Origin: Aridibaculum aurantiacum
Lineage (GTDB): Bacteria > Bacteroidota > Bacteroidia > Chitinophagales > Chitinophagaceae
Direction of reading: 5' to 3'
DNA length: 64,000 nucleotides
Assembly: GCF_017355875.1 (NCBI RefSeq)
Contig: NZ_JAFEWC010000001.1
Location: forward strand, 62,001-126,000
Under the pieces are notes generated by a model. The model was not told the origin of the DNA. It ran no database searches and saw only the letters and a list, made by a program, of their open reading frames with translations. The translations under genes were made by a program, and so were the position numbers. The first letter of the stretch is position 1, and each line of letters begins with the position of its first letter. Shown in pieces: positions 42,208 to 50,355 of the stretch.

Positions 42208-45141
42208 CTATTCCCTCGCCACTTGTACCATCATTGGCACTATGGCGCGGTATATCACTTCATGGATCTTGCCTCTTACATCCATTTGCTGAAGTTTGTT
42301 TGGCTCGCTGTTGGGCATCACCCTATTGGAGAGGAAAACGTAAACAAGATTTTCTATTGGATCGGCCCATACGCTGGTGCCTGTAAAGCCGGTATGACCA
42401 AAAGTAGCATGTGATGCACTAGCCGTAGGATAAGGTTTGCTTCGTGAAGCATTGTTCTTTTCCGGTTTGTCAAAACCCAAACCTCTTCGGCTTATGTCGC
42501 TATTGTAGCTGGTAAATAATTCAACTGTTTCAGGTTCAAAGAAGCGGATGCCGTTGATCTCGCCGCCATTCAATAGCATCTGGTACAAAACCGCCAGTTC
42601 ATACGCATTGCCAAATAATCCGGCATGGCCAGCTACTCCGCCAAGCATGGCTGCCCCGGGATCGTGAACATAGCCATGTACCAATTGCTTCCTGAAGTGC
42701 GGTTCATTTTCTGTAGGAGCTATTTGAGTAGTATCTATTTTATCAAGTGGATTAAAAGTAAGTGTAGACAATCCCAATGGCCGGTAGAACATATCCGTTA
42801 CATATTGATCAAGTGGCACACCAGCAACGGCTTCTACTATTTTACCCAGTAAAATAAAATCAAGGTCACTATAAACGTAGTTGTTTTCCCTGCCGCCCCT
42901 GCTGGTGATGATCCGTTGATATATTGTATCCACCCAATCAGAACGCATATAAAGATTGTCAGCAACTTTCACAGTATAACCTTCAATAGGATCAGGCTGG
43001 TAGATGGTAGGCAGTGGAGTACCTGAAGCATCCAGTGTTTCGCGGAAAAAAGGTATCCACGATGCAAGGCCACCCTGGTGCAGCAGCATATTGCGCAGGC
43101 TTATTCCTTCTTTACCAGAACCAGCCATCCAGGTAAGATGTTCACCTACTGTTTCGTGCAATTGCAGTAAACCTTGTTCGTACAGCTTCATCACAGCTAG
43201 CGTAGTAGCTGCCGTTTTAGTGATGGAAGCAAGATCATACACCATGTTAACGGTAACAGGTCTTGTGCTGTCGTAGGTGGTATAGCCATAAGCTTTTTGA
43301 AAAGCAACACTTCCATTTTTTGCCACCAGTACTACACAGCCAGGTGTAGCTTTTTTAACAATAGCGTCATTGGCTATTGAATCAATATAAGAAAGCGACG
43401 CACTTTGTAGCCCAACTGCTTCAGGGGCGGTTACTGGAAAAAAAAAATGACTGGTCATTCCAGTTCCGTATTGAAGTTGGTCACTCACTGTGACGGGAAG
43501 TGTGCCCTTTGGTATCACCTTCCCGGTGAGCACATCAAATGCGGCTTGCTGTGTTATCTCGTCATCTTCGTAACAAGCCAGAAGGTTGTCAGCGCCAGGT
43601 GCAATTTCCTTCATAGCGTAAGGATTTCCAAACACCAGTGTGACAGTAGGCATTTGCGCCTGCACGGTTTTCACCAGGTTTACACAAGGTGCACTAAGAC
43701 CATAATTATTAGCAGGACGCCTGCTATAGTTGTGCATACCAATGATCACAACATCGTATTTCTCTTTAAGTAAAGTAGTCAGCATGTTGATGCTACCCGC
43801 ATCGCGCTTATAGGTAAAATTGAAAACATCCGCCTTCAGCTCAGCCTTTAGCTGGCGTCCAAGATGATTGGTTTGATCAACACCTACAGCCAGGTAAGCC
43901 ACTTTTTTATTCTTAAGCGGGAAAAGAGAGTTGGTGCTGTCTTGCTTAAGTGAAGTGATAGCGGCTGAAGCAATCTTCCTGTTAAGTGCCAGGGTCCCTT
44001 TATTGAGATCTGCCACTATATTAGTAGTATCTACATGCTTATGTTGGTTGAGGCCGAGATTATATTTTGCCAGCAGTACCTTTTTTACACGCGCATCCAG
44101 GTCCGTCCAAGTAAGTTTTCCTTTCTTGATGGCTTTCAATGTCTTCTCAATGCTTCCTGGTACATCGCCGGGCAGACAAAGCATATCATTTCCTGCCAGG
44201 AGCGAACGCACAGATGCCTCTCCTTCAGGAAAGAACTTGGTAATGCCTTTCATATCCAGTGCATCGGTAAAAACAATTCCTTTATAGCCTAACTCATTTC
44301 GTAAAATACCGGTGATGTTCTTGTAGCTAAGTGATGTAGCCTGGTTGGCTGTTTTGTCAATAGATGGAATGTACAAATGGGCCACCATCACGCTGCCTAC
44401 ACCAGCATTTAGTATCTGGCGAAAAGGATAAAGCTCAAGTGAATCCAGTTGTTCGCGTGTCTTATTTATTACCGGCAGATCGTAGTGCGAATCCACCTCT
44501 ACATCACCATGACCAGGGAAATGTTTGGCGCAAGCCATTACGCCCACATCCTGCATTCCCTTCATATATTGAATGCCATAATTGGCTACTTTGTATTTGT
44601 CTTCGCCGAAGCTGCGGTCATTGATTACCGGGTTCTTTGGGTTGTTGTTTACATCTACTACAGGTGCAAAATTTACATGAATACCCAGCCGCTTGCACTG
44701 TTCGCCTACCACACGACCATATTGATACACCAGCTGCGGATCGTTTACTGCACCCAGCATTAGCTGCCTTGGCAGATTGATGACACTGTCCAGGCGCATG
44801 CCTACGCCCCATTCGCCATCAATGGTTATCATAAGAGGCGTTTTAGCAATAGACTGGTAGAAGTTGGTAAGATTAGCTTGCCGGATGGGTCCGCCCTGGA
44901 AGAAGCAAAGACCACCAATATTATACTTGTTGATGAGATCAGTAACTTCTGCTATGTGTTTAGGACCAAGGTTGCTATGCGCCCTGATGATCATCAGCTG
45001 CGCGATCTTTTGCTCTTTGGTAAGTGATCGAAAAACACTGTCAACCCATTCGTTGGCAGCTAAAGAACTTTTGTATTGTGCGGAGGAAACAAAGGCTAAT
45101 AAAGTAAACACAAACCCGGTCAAAACTTTCTTCATAGTCAT
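42208..45141 (-). CDS. GH3 beta-N-acetylhexosaminidase fused to a serine beta-lactamase-like domain
   Basis: The protein is about 977 residues with a signal peptide (MTMKKVLTGFVFTLLAFVSSAQ); the frame extends 14 codons further upstream without sense. The N-terminal half is a NagZ-like GH3 enzyme with KHFPGHGDVEVDSHYDLPVI and the nucleophile region GIVFTDALDMKGITKFF. A GH3 C-terminal domain follows (about 390-570). The C-terminal 370 residues are a class C beta-lactamase/PBP-like domain with the Ser-x-x-Lys motif in YDLASITKTAATTLA, a Tyr-Ser-Asp triad element (YVYSDLDF) and FGHTGFTGTS. It probably acts on peptidoglycan or its fragments in the periplasm. Such fusions occur in Bacteroidota. Confidence 0.92.
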   Translation of the reverse strand: MTMKKVLTGFVFTLLAFVSSAQYKSSLAANEWVDSVFRSLTKEQKIAQLMIIRAHSNLGPKHIAEVTDLINKYNIGGLCFFQGGPIRQANLTNFYQSIAKTPLMITIDGEWGVGMRLDSVINLPRQLMLGAVNDPQLVYQYGRVVGEQCKRLGIHVNFAPVVDVNNNPKNPVINDRSFGEDKYKVANYGIQYMKGMQDVGVMACAKHFPGHGDVEVDSHYDLPVINKTREQLDSLELYPFRQILNAGVGSVMVAHLYIPSIDKTANQATSLSYKNITGILRNELGYKGIVFTDALDMKGITKFFPEGEASVRSLLAGNDMLCLPGDVPGSIEKTLKAIKKGKLTWTDLDARVKKVLLAKYNLGLNQHKHVDTTNIVADLNKGTLALNRKIASAAITSLKQDSTNSLFPLKNKKVAYLAVGVDQTNHLGRQLKAELKADVFNFTYKRDAGSINMLTTLLKEKYDVVIIGMHNYSRRPANNYGLSAPCVNLVKTVQAQMPTVTLVFGNPYAMKEIAPGADNLLACYEDDEITQQAAFDVLTGKVIPKGTLPVTVSDQLQYGTGMTSHFFFPVTAPEAVGLQSASLSYIDSIANDAIVKKATPGCVVLVAKNGSVAFQKAYGYTTYDSTRPVTVNMVYDLASITKTAATTLAVMKLYEQGLLQLHETVGEHLTWMAGSGKEGISLRNMLLHQGGLASWIPFFRETLDASGTPLPTIYQPDPIEGYTVKVADNLYMRSDWVDTIYQRIITSRGGRENNYVYSDLDFILLGKIVEAVAGVPLDQYVTDMFYRPLGLSTLTFNPLDKIDTTQIAPTENEPHFRKQLVHGYVHDPGAAMLGGVAGHAGLFGNAYELAVLYQMLLNGGEINGIRFFEPETVELFTSYNSDISRRGLGFDKPEKNNASRSKPYPTASASHATFGHTGFTGTSVWADPIENLVYVFLSNRVMPNSEPNKLQQMDVRGKIHEVIYRAIVPMMVQVARE

Positions 45142-45222
45142 AGATAATGCGGTACAAGGTAAAGTAAATCCATTTTGTACCATTGGTGTGCCAGCAGAAA
45201 AGAGTGCTAATGTTTTGCGGTG

Positions 45223-45810
45223 CTAAAGCTCTTTGATCCAGATGCGGATATCGTGCGGGGCTACTTCATCGCCACCAAAAAAAGGGTATAGCTTGTAACC
45301 CTGGGCAGTAGGTGTGGTGCTGGCACGAGGCCAGGAGGAAGAATTACCATTCAGCGTGAAGATATATTGACCACTTGCCACCCTGATAGAGCAGTGGTGT
45401 TCTTTGCCTATTTCGATTCGGCCAATATCGTTATCGCTTCTAACGCCATTGTTATATATATAAGAAAAAAGATGTAGCTCATTGTCTTTCCAGCGCCAGC
45501 CAAACCGCGCACTGAAGTTGGAGTGATGCCCGTTGTTGTCGGCAAAACCATACAGCTTGTTCACATCCCATTGGTTGGATGTATCTGCTGTTTGATAGAT
45601 GGCACTGCTATCAAACCTTACAATGAACTTCATTTCTGTGTATTCTACTTGGGTAAAAGGATTGGTGGTGGCGTACTGCTGACCTGCAGGTATTAGATAT
45701 TCTACAAATTCCGGCAATGCCTTTATTTCTTCCAAGGGTTCAATACTTTTCTGGCAGGCAAACAAGCCTGTACATAAAATAAAAATGCAGATGGTTTTGT
45801 ACGGAATCAT
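45223..45810 (-). CDS. Lipoprotein of unknown function, paralogue A
   Basis: The protein is 195 residues from ATG 45810 (MIPYKTICIFILCTGLFACQ, lipidated Cys20). The body is a beta-rich domain with FVEYLIPAGQQYATTNPFTQ, FGWRWKDNELHLFSYIYNNG and the end YPFFGGDEVAPHDIRIWIKE. It is a diverged copy of the gene just upstream (45865), which has the same length and the same closing motif. I recognise no family; the fold may be a jelly roll. Both are secreted, outer-membrane or periplasmic. Confidence 0.75.
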   Translation of the reverse strand: MIPYKTICIFILCTGLFACQKSIEPLEEIKALPEFVEYLIPAGQQYATTNPFTQVEYTEMKFIVRFDSSAIYQTADTSNQWDVNKLYGFADNNGHHSNFSARFGWRWKDNELHLFSYIYNNGVRSDNDIGRIEIGKEHHCSIRVASGQYIFTLNGNSSSWPRASTTPTAQGYKLYPFFGGDEVAPHDIRIWIKEL

Positions 45811-45864
45811 TAAAGGCTGGAAGTTGAGCTCCAGCCTTTTAAAAATATTCATTTTAGAAATGCA

Positions 45865-46458
45865 TTACGCTATTTCTTTTATCCAGATGGAGATGGTGTG
45901 CGGTGCTGTTTCATCGCCGCCAAAATAAGGGTACAACTTGTAGCCCGAACCTTTTGGCGTTGTACTGTTTCGAGGCATTGTCTGCACTTTATCGCCCATG
46001 GTAAAAATGTATTCTTTGCTCGTAACCCTGATACTGCAATTCACCTCTGCACCAATGGCTACCGTTCCCATTTCGTGTATGCTCAGTGCTCCATTATTAT
46101 ATACATAAGCAAACAAACGAAGCGCATTGTTGCTCCAGCGCCAGCCAAAGCGTGCACTAAACTGGTGGTGCGAGCCATTGTTGTCACTAAAGCCAAAAAG
46201 CTTATTTACATCTTTTTGATTAAGAGAAGATACGGTGGTGTAAATGGCGGAGCTATCAAATTTCACCACGAACTTTTGCTCATCGTAGTGCACCTGGGCA
46301 TAACCATTTTTATCAGAATTATGCTGCCCCGAAGCAATGGTATACTTTACAAATTCATTAAGATTGCTTGTAGCTTTTGCGCCAATAGATTCTATTTGTT
46401 TTGCGCACGAAGAAAAAAGAACAACTGCCACAGTACATAGGGCCACTATTTTTTTCAT
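45865..46458 (-). CDS. Lipoprotein of unknown function, paralogue B
   Basis: The protein is 197 residues from ATG 46458 (MKKIVALCTVAVVLFSSCAK, lipidated Cys18). The frame is open to 46536, but the lipoprotein signal fixes the start. It shares with paralogue A the segments YTIASGQHNSDKNGYAQVHY, FSARFGWRWSNNALRLFAY and LYPYFGGDETAPHTISIW. The shared WRW, GG and the final WIKE suggest a conserved domain. The two genes are 54 bases apart and probably co-transcribed. Function unknown. Confidence 0.75.
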   Translation of the reverse strand: MKKIVALCTVAVVLFSSCAKQIESIGAKATSNLNEFVKYTIASGQHNSDKNGYAQVHYDEQKFVVKFDSSAIYTTVSSLNQKDVNKLFGFSDNNGSHHQFSARFGWRWSNNALRLFAYVYNNGALSIHEMGTVAIGAEVNCSIRVTSKEYIFTMGDKVQTMPRNSTTPKGSGYKLYPYFGGDETAPHTISIWIKEIA

Positions 46459-46589
46459 AGTAATATTTGGATTTGGGGTTAAACTTGTTGACTTTCGCAC
46501 CCTGCTTGTCAAAGTAAGTGCCAGTGCAGGTTTCACCAGATTAAATGCCGGTTAAGAAGCATTAAATTCTATAGTCAAAACGAAGAAAA

Positions 46590-48458
46590 GTGCCGGATAT
46601 TATTCAATTACTACCAGATAATTTAGCCAACCAGATAGCGGCGGGAGAAGTGATCCAGCGGCCGGCAAGTGCCGTAAAGGAGCTGTTGGAAAATGCTGTA
46701 GATGCAGGTGCTACCGAAATAAAACTATTGGTGAATGATGCCGGTAAAGCACTGCTGCAGGTAATAGATAATGGTAAGGGCATGAGTGAAACAGATGCCC
46801 GTATGTCTTTTGAAAGGCATGCCACTTCCAAAATTTCCAACATAGAAGATCTTTTTAAGATCCGCACCATGGGCTTCAGGGGCGAGGCACTGGCATCTAT
46901 TGCTGCAGTTTCGCAGGTAGAACTGAAGACACGCAAAGCCGATGTAGAAATAGGTACTTGTATAGAAGTGGAGAATAGTGTGGTAAAGCGGCAGGAGCCT
47001 TGCGCAACACCAGTAGGCACCAATATTTGCATGAAGAATCTCTTCTTCAATGTGCCGGCACGCCGAAACTTCCTAAAGAGTAATGCAGCCGAGATGCGCC
47101 ATATAGTGGATGAATTCATTCGTGTGGCGATGGCTTTTCCAAATATTTTCTTTTCGCTTACCAGCAACGGGCAGCAGGTGTTTCACCTGGAGGCAGGCAG
47201 CCTGAAGCAGCGTATCATCCAGGTGCTTGGCACATCATACAGTACCAAACTGGTGCACGTATCGGAGGAAACGGATTATATGAACATCACGGGCTTTGTG
47301 GGTAAACCAGAGACCACCAAGAAAACCCGCGGCGACCAGTACTTCTTTGTAAACAACCGTTTTATAAAGAGTGCATACCTGAACCACGCTGTCATGAGCG
47401 CCTACGACGAGATGATAGCCAAGGACAGCTTCCCGATGTATGTGCTGTTCATAGATCTTGATCCATCGGTGGTGGATATTAACGTTCACCCGACAAAGCA
47501 GGAGATAAAGTTTGAGGACGAGAAGATCGTGTATGCTTTTGTGCAGGCAGCAGTAAAGCATGCATTGGCCCAGTTCAGCATTGCTCCTTCACTCGATTTC
47601 ACGCTGAATGCAGATATCCAGCAGCTGGACGCAGTGTCGAAGCCGACTTCGGGCGACGCTATGGATGCTATCACTTCGTCCAATCTTTTTAAAACATTTA
47701 CTCAGAAGAACCAGGCGCACAAGATAGAGGGCAGCAACAAAAGCGAGCTGTCGCACTGGAAGGATTTTTACGAACCTGCCACTCAACCGCTGCCAACAGA
47801 TCTTCATACTACTTCGCAGCAGCCTGCTTCAGAAGGTTTGGATTATTCAGGTTACTCGCTGTTGAAGCCAGAGCCAAAGTTCAAGCTATTGCCTGATGTA
47901 GTGCTTTCGCAGCTGCATAATACATATATAGTAACACCTACAGCCGTTGGTTTTTTGCTGGTACACCAGCAGCAGGCGCACGAGAGGGTGCTGTACGAAA
48001 AGTATAGCCAGGCCGTGCATGGCAAGCAAATGCCTACGCAGCAGAGCTTGTTTCCTTCTACCATACAACTGGGCGCTGGCGATACGGAACTGATGCACGA
48101 GCTGCTGCCCGACCTGAAGGTGCTGGGTTATGCCATTGAACCATTTGGTAACAACACCTTTGTTGTTCAAGGAACGCCGGCTGATATATTAGATGGTAAT
48201 GAGAAAATGGCCATTGAACTGCTTCTGGAGCAGTACAAGCATTTCAGCAGCGATGTAAAGTTTAGCCGCCGCGAAAGACTGGTACGCTGCATTGCCCGCC
48301 AGCAAGCCATCAAAACAGGCAGAAGCCTATCACAGCGGGAAATGCTAACGCTGGTAGAAGAACTCTTTGCCTGCAACACACCAAATATTACCCCCGGCGG
48401 CAACCCTACCTATATGGAATTCAAACAGGACTATCTGGAGAGGATGTTTGGGAAGTAG
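46590..48458 (+). CDS. mutL: DNA mismatch repair protein MutL
   Basis: The 622-residue protein starts with GTG (MPDIIQLLPDNLANQIAAGE). The N-terminal GHKL ATPase has ELLENAVDAGATEI, QVIDNGKGM and MGFRGEALASIAAVS. The transducer domain follows (YFFVNNRFIKSAYLNHAVM and DINVHPTKQEIKF). The C-terminal dimer domain begins near 430. Where many MutH-less bacteria have the endonuclease motif DQHAxxExxxxE, this protein has HQQQAHERVLYE (residues 459-470). The usual CPHGRP motif is replaced by CNTPNITPGGNPTYM. It matches mispaired-DNA signalling by MutS; nuclease activity is uncertain. Confidence 0.95.
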   Translation: MPDIIQLLPDNLANQIAAGEVIQRPASAVKELLENAVDAGATEIKLLVNDAGKALLQVIDNGKGMSETDARMSFERHATSKISNIEDLFKIRTMGFRGEALASIAAVSQVELKTRKADVEIGTCIEVENSVVKRQEPCATPVGTNICMKNLFFNVPARRNFLKSNAAEMRHIVDEFIRVAMAFPNIFFSLTSNGQQVFHLEAGSLKQRIIQVLGTSYSTKLVHVSEETDYMNITGFVGKPETTKKTRGDQYFFVNNRFIKSAYLNHAVMSAYDEMIAKDSFPMYVLFIDLDPSVVDINVHPTKQEIKFEDEKIVYAFVQAAVKHALAQFSIAPSLDFTLNADIQQLDAVSKPTSGDAMDAITSSNLFKTFTQKNQAHKIEGSNKSELSHWKDFYEPATQPLPTDLHTTSQQPASEGLDYSGYSLLKPEPKFKLLPDVVLSQLHNTYIVTPTAVGFLLVHQQQAHERVLYEKYSQAVHGKQMPTQQSLFPSTIQLGAGDTELMHELLPDLKVLGYAIEPFGNNTFVVQGTPADILDGNEKMAIELLLEQYKHFSSDVKFSRRERLVRCIARQQAIKTGRSLSQREMLTLVEELFACNTPNITPGGNPTYMEFKQDYLERMFGK

Positions 48459-48473
48459 GGGTGAATGTTTAAG

Positions 48474-48497
48474 GTTTAAGGTTTGATGTTTAAGGTT
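48474..48497 (+). repeat. Left arm of inverted repeat around S23 cassette 2
   Basis: This 24-base arm is built from GTTTAAGG words (48467-48497). Its exact reverse complement is at 49016-49039, on the other side of the S23 gene. Confidence 0.75.
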
Positions 48498-48615
48498 CTA
48501 TCGCCATAGCTGTTGGTGAAGTTTAGATCACCGAGTAGATTAAGATTTATTATTCCTCCCTCGCTTGCTATCTAACCCAAAAATGTTTTTCTTGAGGAGA
48601 CATAACGTTCTGAAT

Positions 48616-49023
48616 ATGTCTACTATTCAATCCTTTGAAGAGATAGAGTCTTGGAAGCTTTCCAGGAAATTATGTATGCGAATAGGCGCATTGATAGATG
48701 CAGGAAAATTCAAAAACAATTATGCGCTGGTAAACCAGATGGAGAAATCATCAGGCTCAATAATGGATAACATCGCTGAAGGTTTTGAAAGAGGGACAAG
48801 AAGAGAATTTATAACATTTCTCGGCTATGCTAAAGGTTCGTGTGGTGAACTGAGATCCCAGCTTTACCGGTCACTCGACAGGAACTATATAAATCAAGAA
48901 GACTTCAATGAGTTATTGGACCTTTGTATACAGGTGTCAGCTCTACTTCAAAAGTTCATCCGTTACCTGCAGAACACACCTATAGATGGAGTAAGAAAGA
49001 AATCAACGAACCTTAAACCTTAA
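48616..49023 (+). CDS. S23/four-helix-bundle protein, second copy
   Basis: The protein is 135 residues from ATG 48616 (MSTIQSFEEIESWKLSRKLC); the frame is open to 48565 without sense. Family signatures are VNQMEKSSGSIMDNIAEGFE and FLGYAKGSCGELRSQLYRSL. It is a distant paralogue of the gene at 17806. Its last codons (Asn-Leu-Lys-Pro-stop) lie inside the right arm of the inverted repeat, so the repeat supplies the end of the protein. Role unknown. It sits alone between mutL and the ureohydrolase-fold gene. Confidence 0.9.
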   Translation: MSTIQSFEEIESWKLSRKLCMRIGALIDAGKFKNNYALVNQMEKSSGSIMDNIAEGFERGTRREFITFLGYAKGSCGELRSQLYRSLDRNYINQEDFNELLDLCIQVSALLQKFIRYLQNTPIDGVRKKSTNLKP

Positions 49024-49039
49024 ACATCAAACCTTAAAC
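49016..49039 (-). repeat. Right arm of inverted repeat around S23 cassette 2
   Basis: This is a perfect 24-base reverse complement of 48474-48497, made of CCTTAAAC words, and it overlaps the S23 stop codon. The distance between arms is 518 bases. Confidence 0.75.
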
Positions 49040-49051
49040 TCAATTTCTCTC

Positions 49052-50212
49052 TCAAAGCCTCTCCGCTGCTCTCATCCACCTTTCAGGTATATCGTTGCTT
49101 GAGGCTACAAGATAATCTTCGTGGCTGCAGGCGATCATCTTTCCATCTGGTACTTCCATCCACCAGCGGCCGGTTTTTTTGCTTTGTAAAAAGGTAGTTT
49201 CAATCTCCGCAAATGCCATCCTGAATTCATAGAAGTCATCGCGTTCTTCCAGTGGCGCTTCTAGTTTGCCTTTATAAATTCCGTCCATCAGGTACCAAAG
49301 CATATGCGAAAGCTGTTTAGCAGTAAGATCGTGTACGTCGTAGTTTGGCAGGTAGCCGTACAGGCCAATCGTGTTTACATTGGTGCTCATGCCGGCGTAC
49401 TGCATCAGCATGCATGCTTCTTCGCCCGAAAAACCATTGGGAGTGATGCGGTTTGCCGGCGCATGACAATTTTGAATAGCTGAGATATCGAAAGAAAAAA
49501 GATGCGAATTGCGGATCACCGGCTCCATCTCTTCCATTTTCTGCTTTACCCGACCAACACGATAACAATCAAACCGTAGCTTGTCTATGGTTTCCAGCAT
49601 GCTCGGGTGAACAAAATAGCTCTGGAAGCCAATATGGTTGTAATGCCTGATGAAGTTCGGTTCGCCCACCAGCATTTCCATTAAGAAGTTATCTGCTACC
49701 AGATGGCTGTCCATGTTCAGGTCCAGCTTAGCATCTACACAAGTAGCTTCTATTATCTGTTCATTCGCCACATATGCGCCGTATTGCGCCAGCGTAAGAT
49801 CGTGGCTGCCACCTAATATCACCACCCTCTTGTTGTGAAGGATCAGCTCGTTGACTACGGTACGCAGTGCAGCATAAGTATCATTGATGGAAGCACCGCC
49901 AATTATATTTCCGATATCTGCTACTGATACTTCGCTGTGCCAGTGGTACAGACTGTAAAACTGTTTACGAATGGCATTAGGTCCTGCATTAATATCAGCA
50001 GGTAACGCTGCTCCACGATGATCGCCGCAGCCTACCAGTACAATGTCAGCAAATTCAATGTCTGGTATCTCCCCTTCATTTACCGCCACATGTTTCCCCA
50101 ACTGCGTATCTCTATACCCCTCATCGTCAGATAATTCGTGCAGGTTTATCGGGGAAAGAAAATCTTCAAGAGTGTGCAAATGCGCCATCAGTAAGCCTTT
50201 TGAAACAAACAT
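49052..50212 (-). CDS. Ureohydrolase-fold protein (formimidoylglutamase/arginase-like) with degenerate metal site
   Basis: The protein is 386 residues from the first ATG; an ATG eight codons on is equally possible. The arginase/agmatinase fold is recognisable: VVILGGSHDLTLAQYGAYVA, then EATCVDAKLDLNMDSHL, then LFSFDISAIQNCHAPANRIT. The binuclear manganese site of the family needs GGDH, DAHxD and SFDxD. Here the first His is kept (His137), but DAHxD is DAKLD (Lys162) and SFDxD is SFDIS (Ser244). Bacteroidota members are often labelled formimidoylglutamase, yet the missing ligands argue against normal ureohydrolase chemistry. Lone gene. Confidence 0.85.
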   Translation of the reverse strand: MFVSKGLLMAHLHTLEDFLSPINLHELSDDEGYRDTQLGKHVAVNEGEIPDIEFADIVLVGCGDHRGAALPADINAGPNAIRKQFYSLYHWHSEVSVADIGNIIGGASINDTYAALRTVVNELILHNKRVVILGGSHDLTLAQYGAYVANEQIIEATCVDAKLDLNMDSHLVADNFLMEMLVGEPNFIRHYNHIGFQSYFVHPSMLETIDKLRFDCYRVGRVKQKMEEMEPVIRNSHLFSFDISAIQNCHAPANRITPNGFSGEEACMLMQYAGMSTNVNTIGLYGYLPNYDVHDLTAKQLSHMLWYLMDGIYKGKLEAPLEERDDFYEFRMAFAEIETTFLQSKKTGRWWMEVPDGKMIACSHEDYLVASSNDIPERWMRAAERL

Positions 50213-50337
50213 ACACTATTTAACAAACTGCCTGCAGCTGTGGGAATAATGTATGCAATGGACATTGTTAATCCACACCAGTGAAGTTTTTAACACCCGG
50301 TTGCAGGGGCTTCAACAGGTGTTGTTAACCGATACAC

Positions 50338-50345
50338 TACTTTTG
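50338..50345 (+). promoter_or_regulatory. TAnnTTTG promoter -7 box before batD
   Basis: TACTTTTG matches the Bacteroidota -7 consensus exactly and ends 10 bases before the batD ATG. The mRNA would have almost no leader. No well-placed TTTG at -33 is seen. Confidence 0.35.
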
Positions 50346-50355
50346 TACAGATAAT

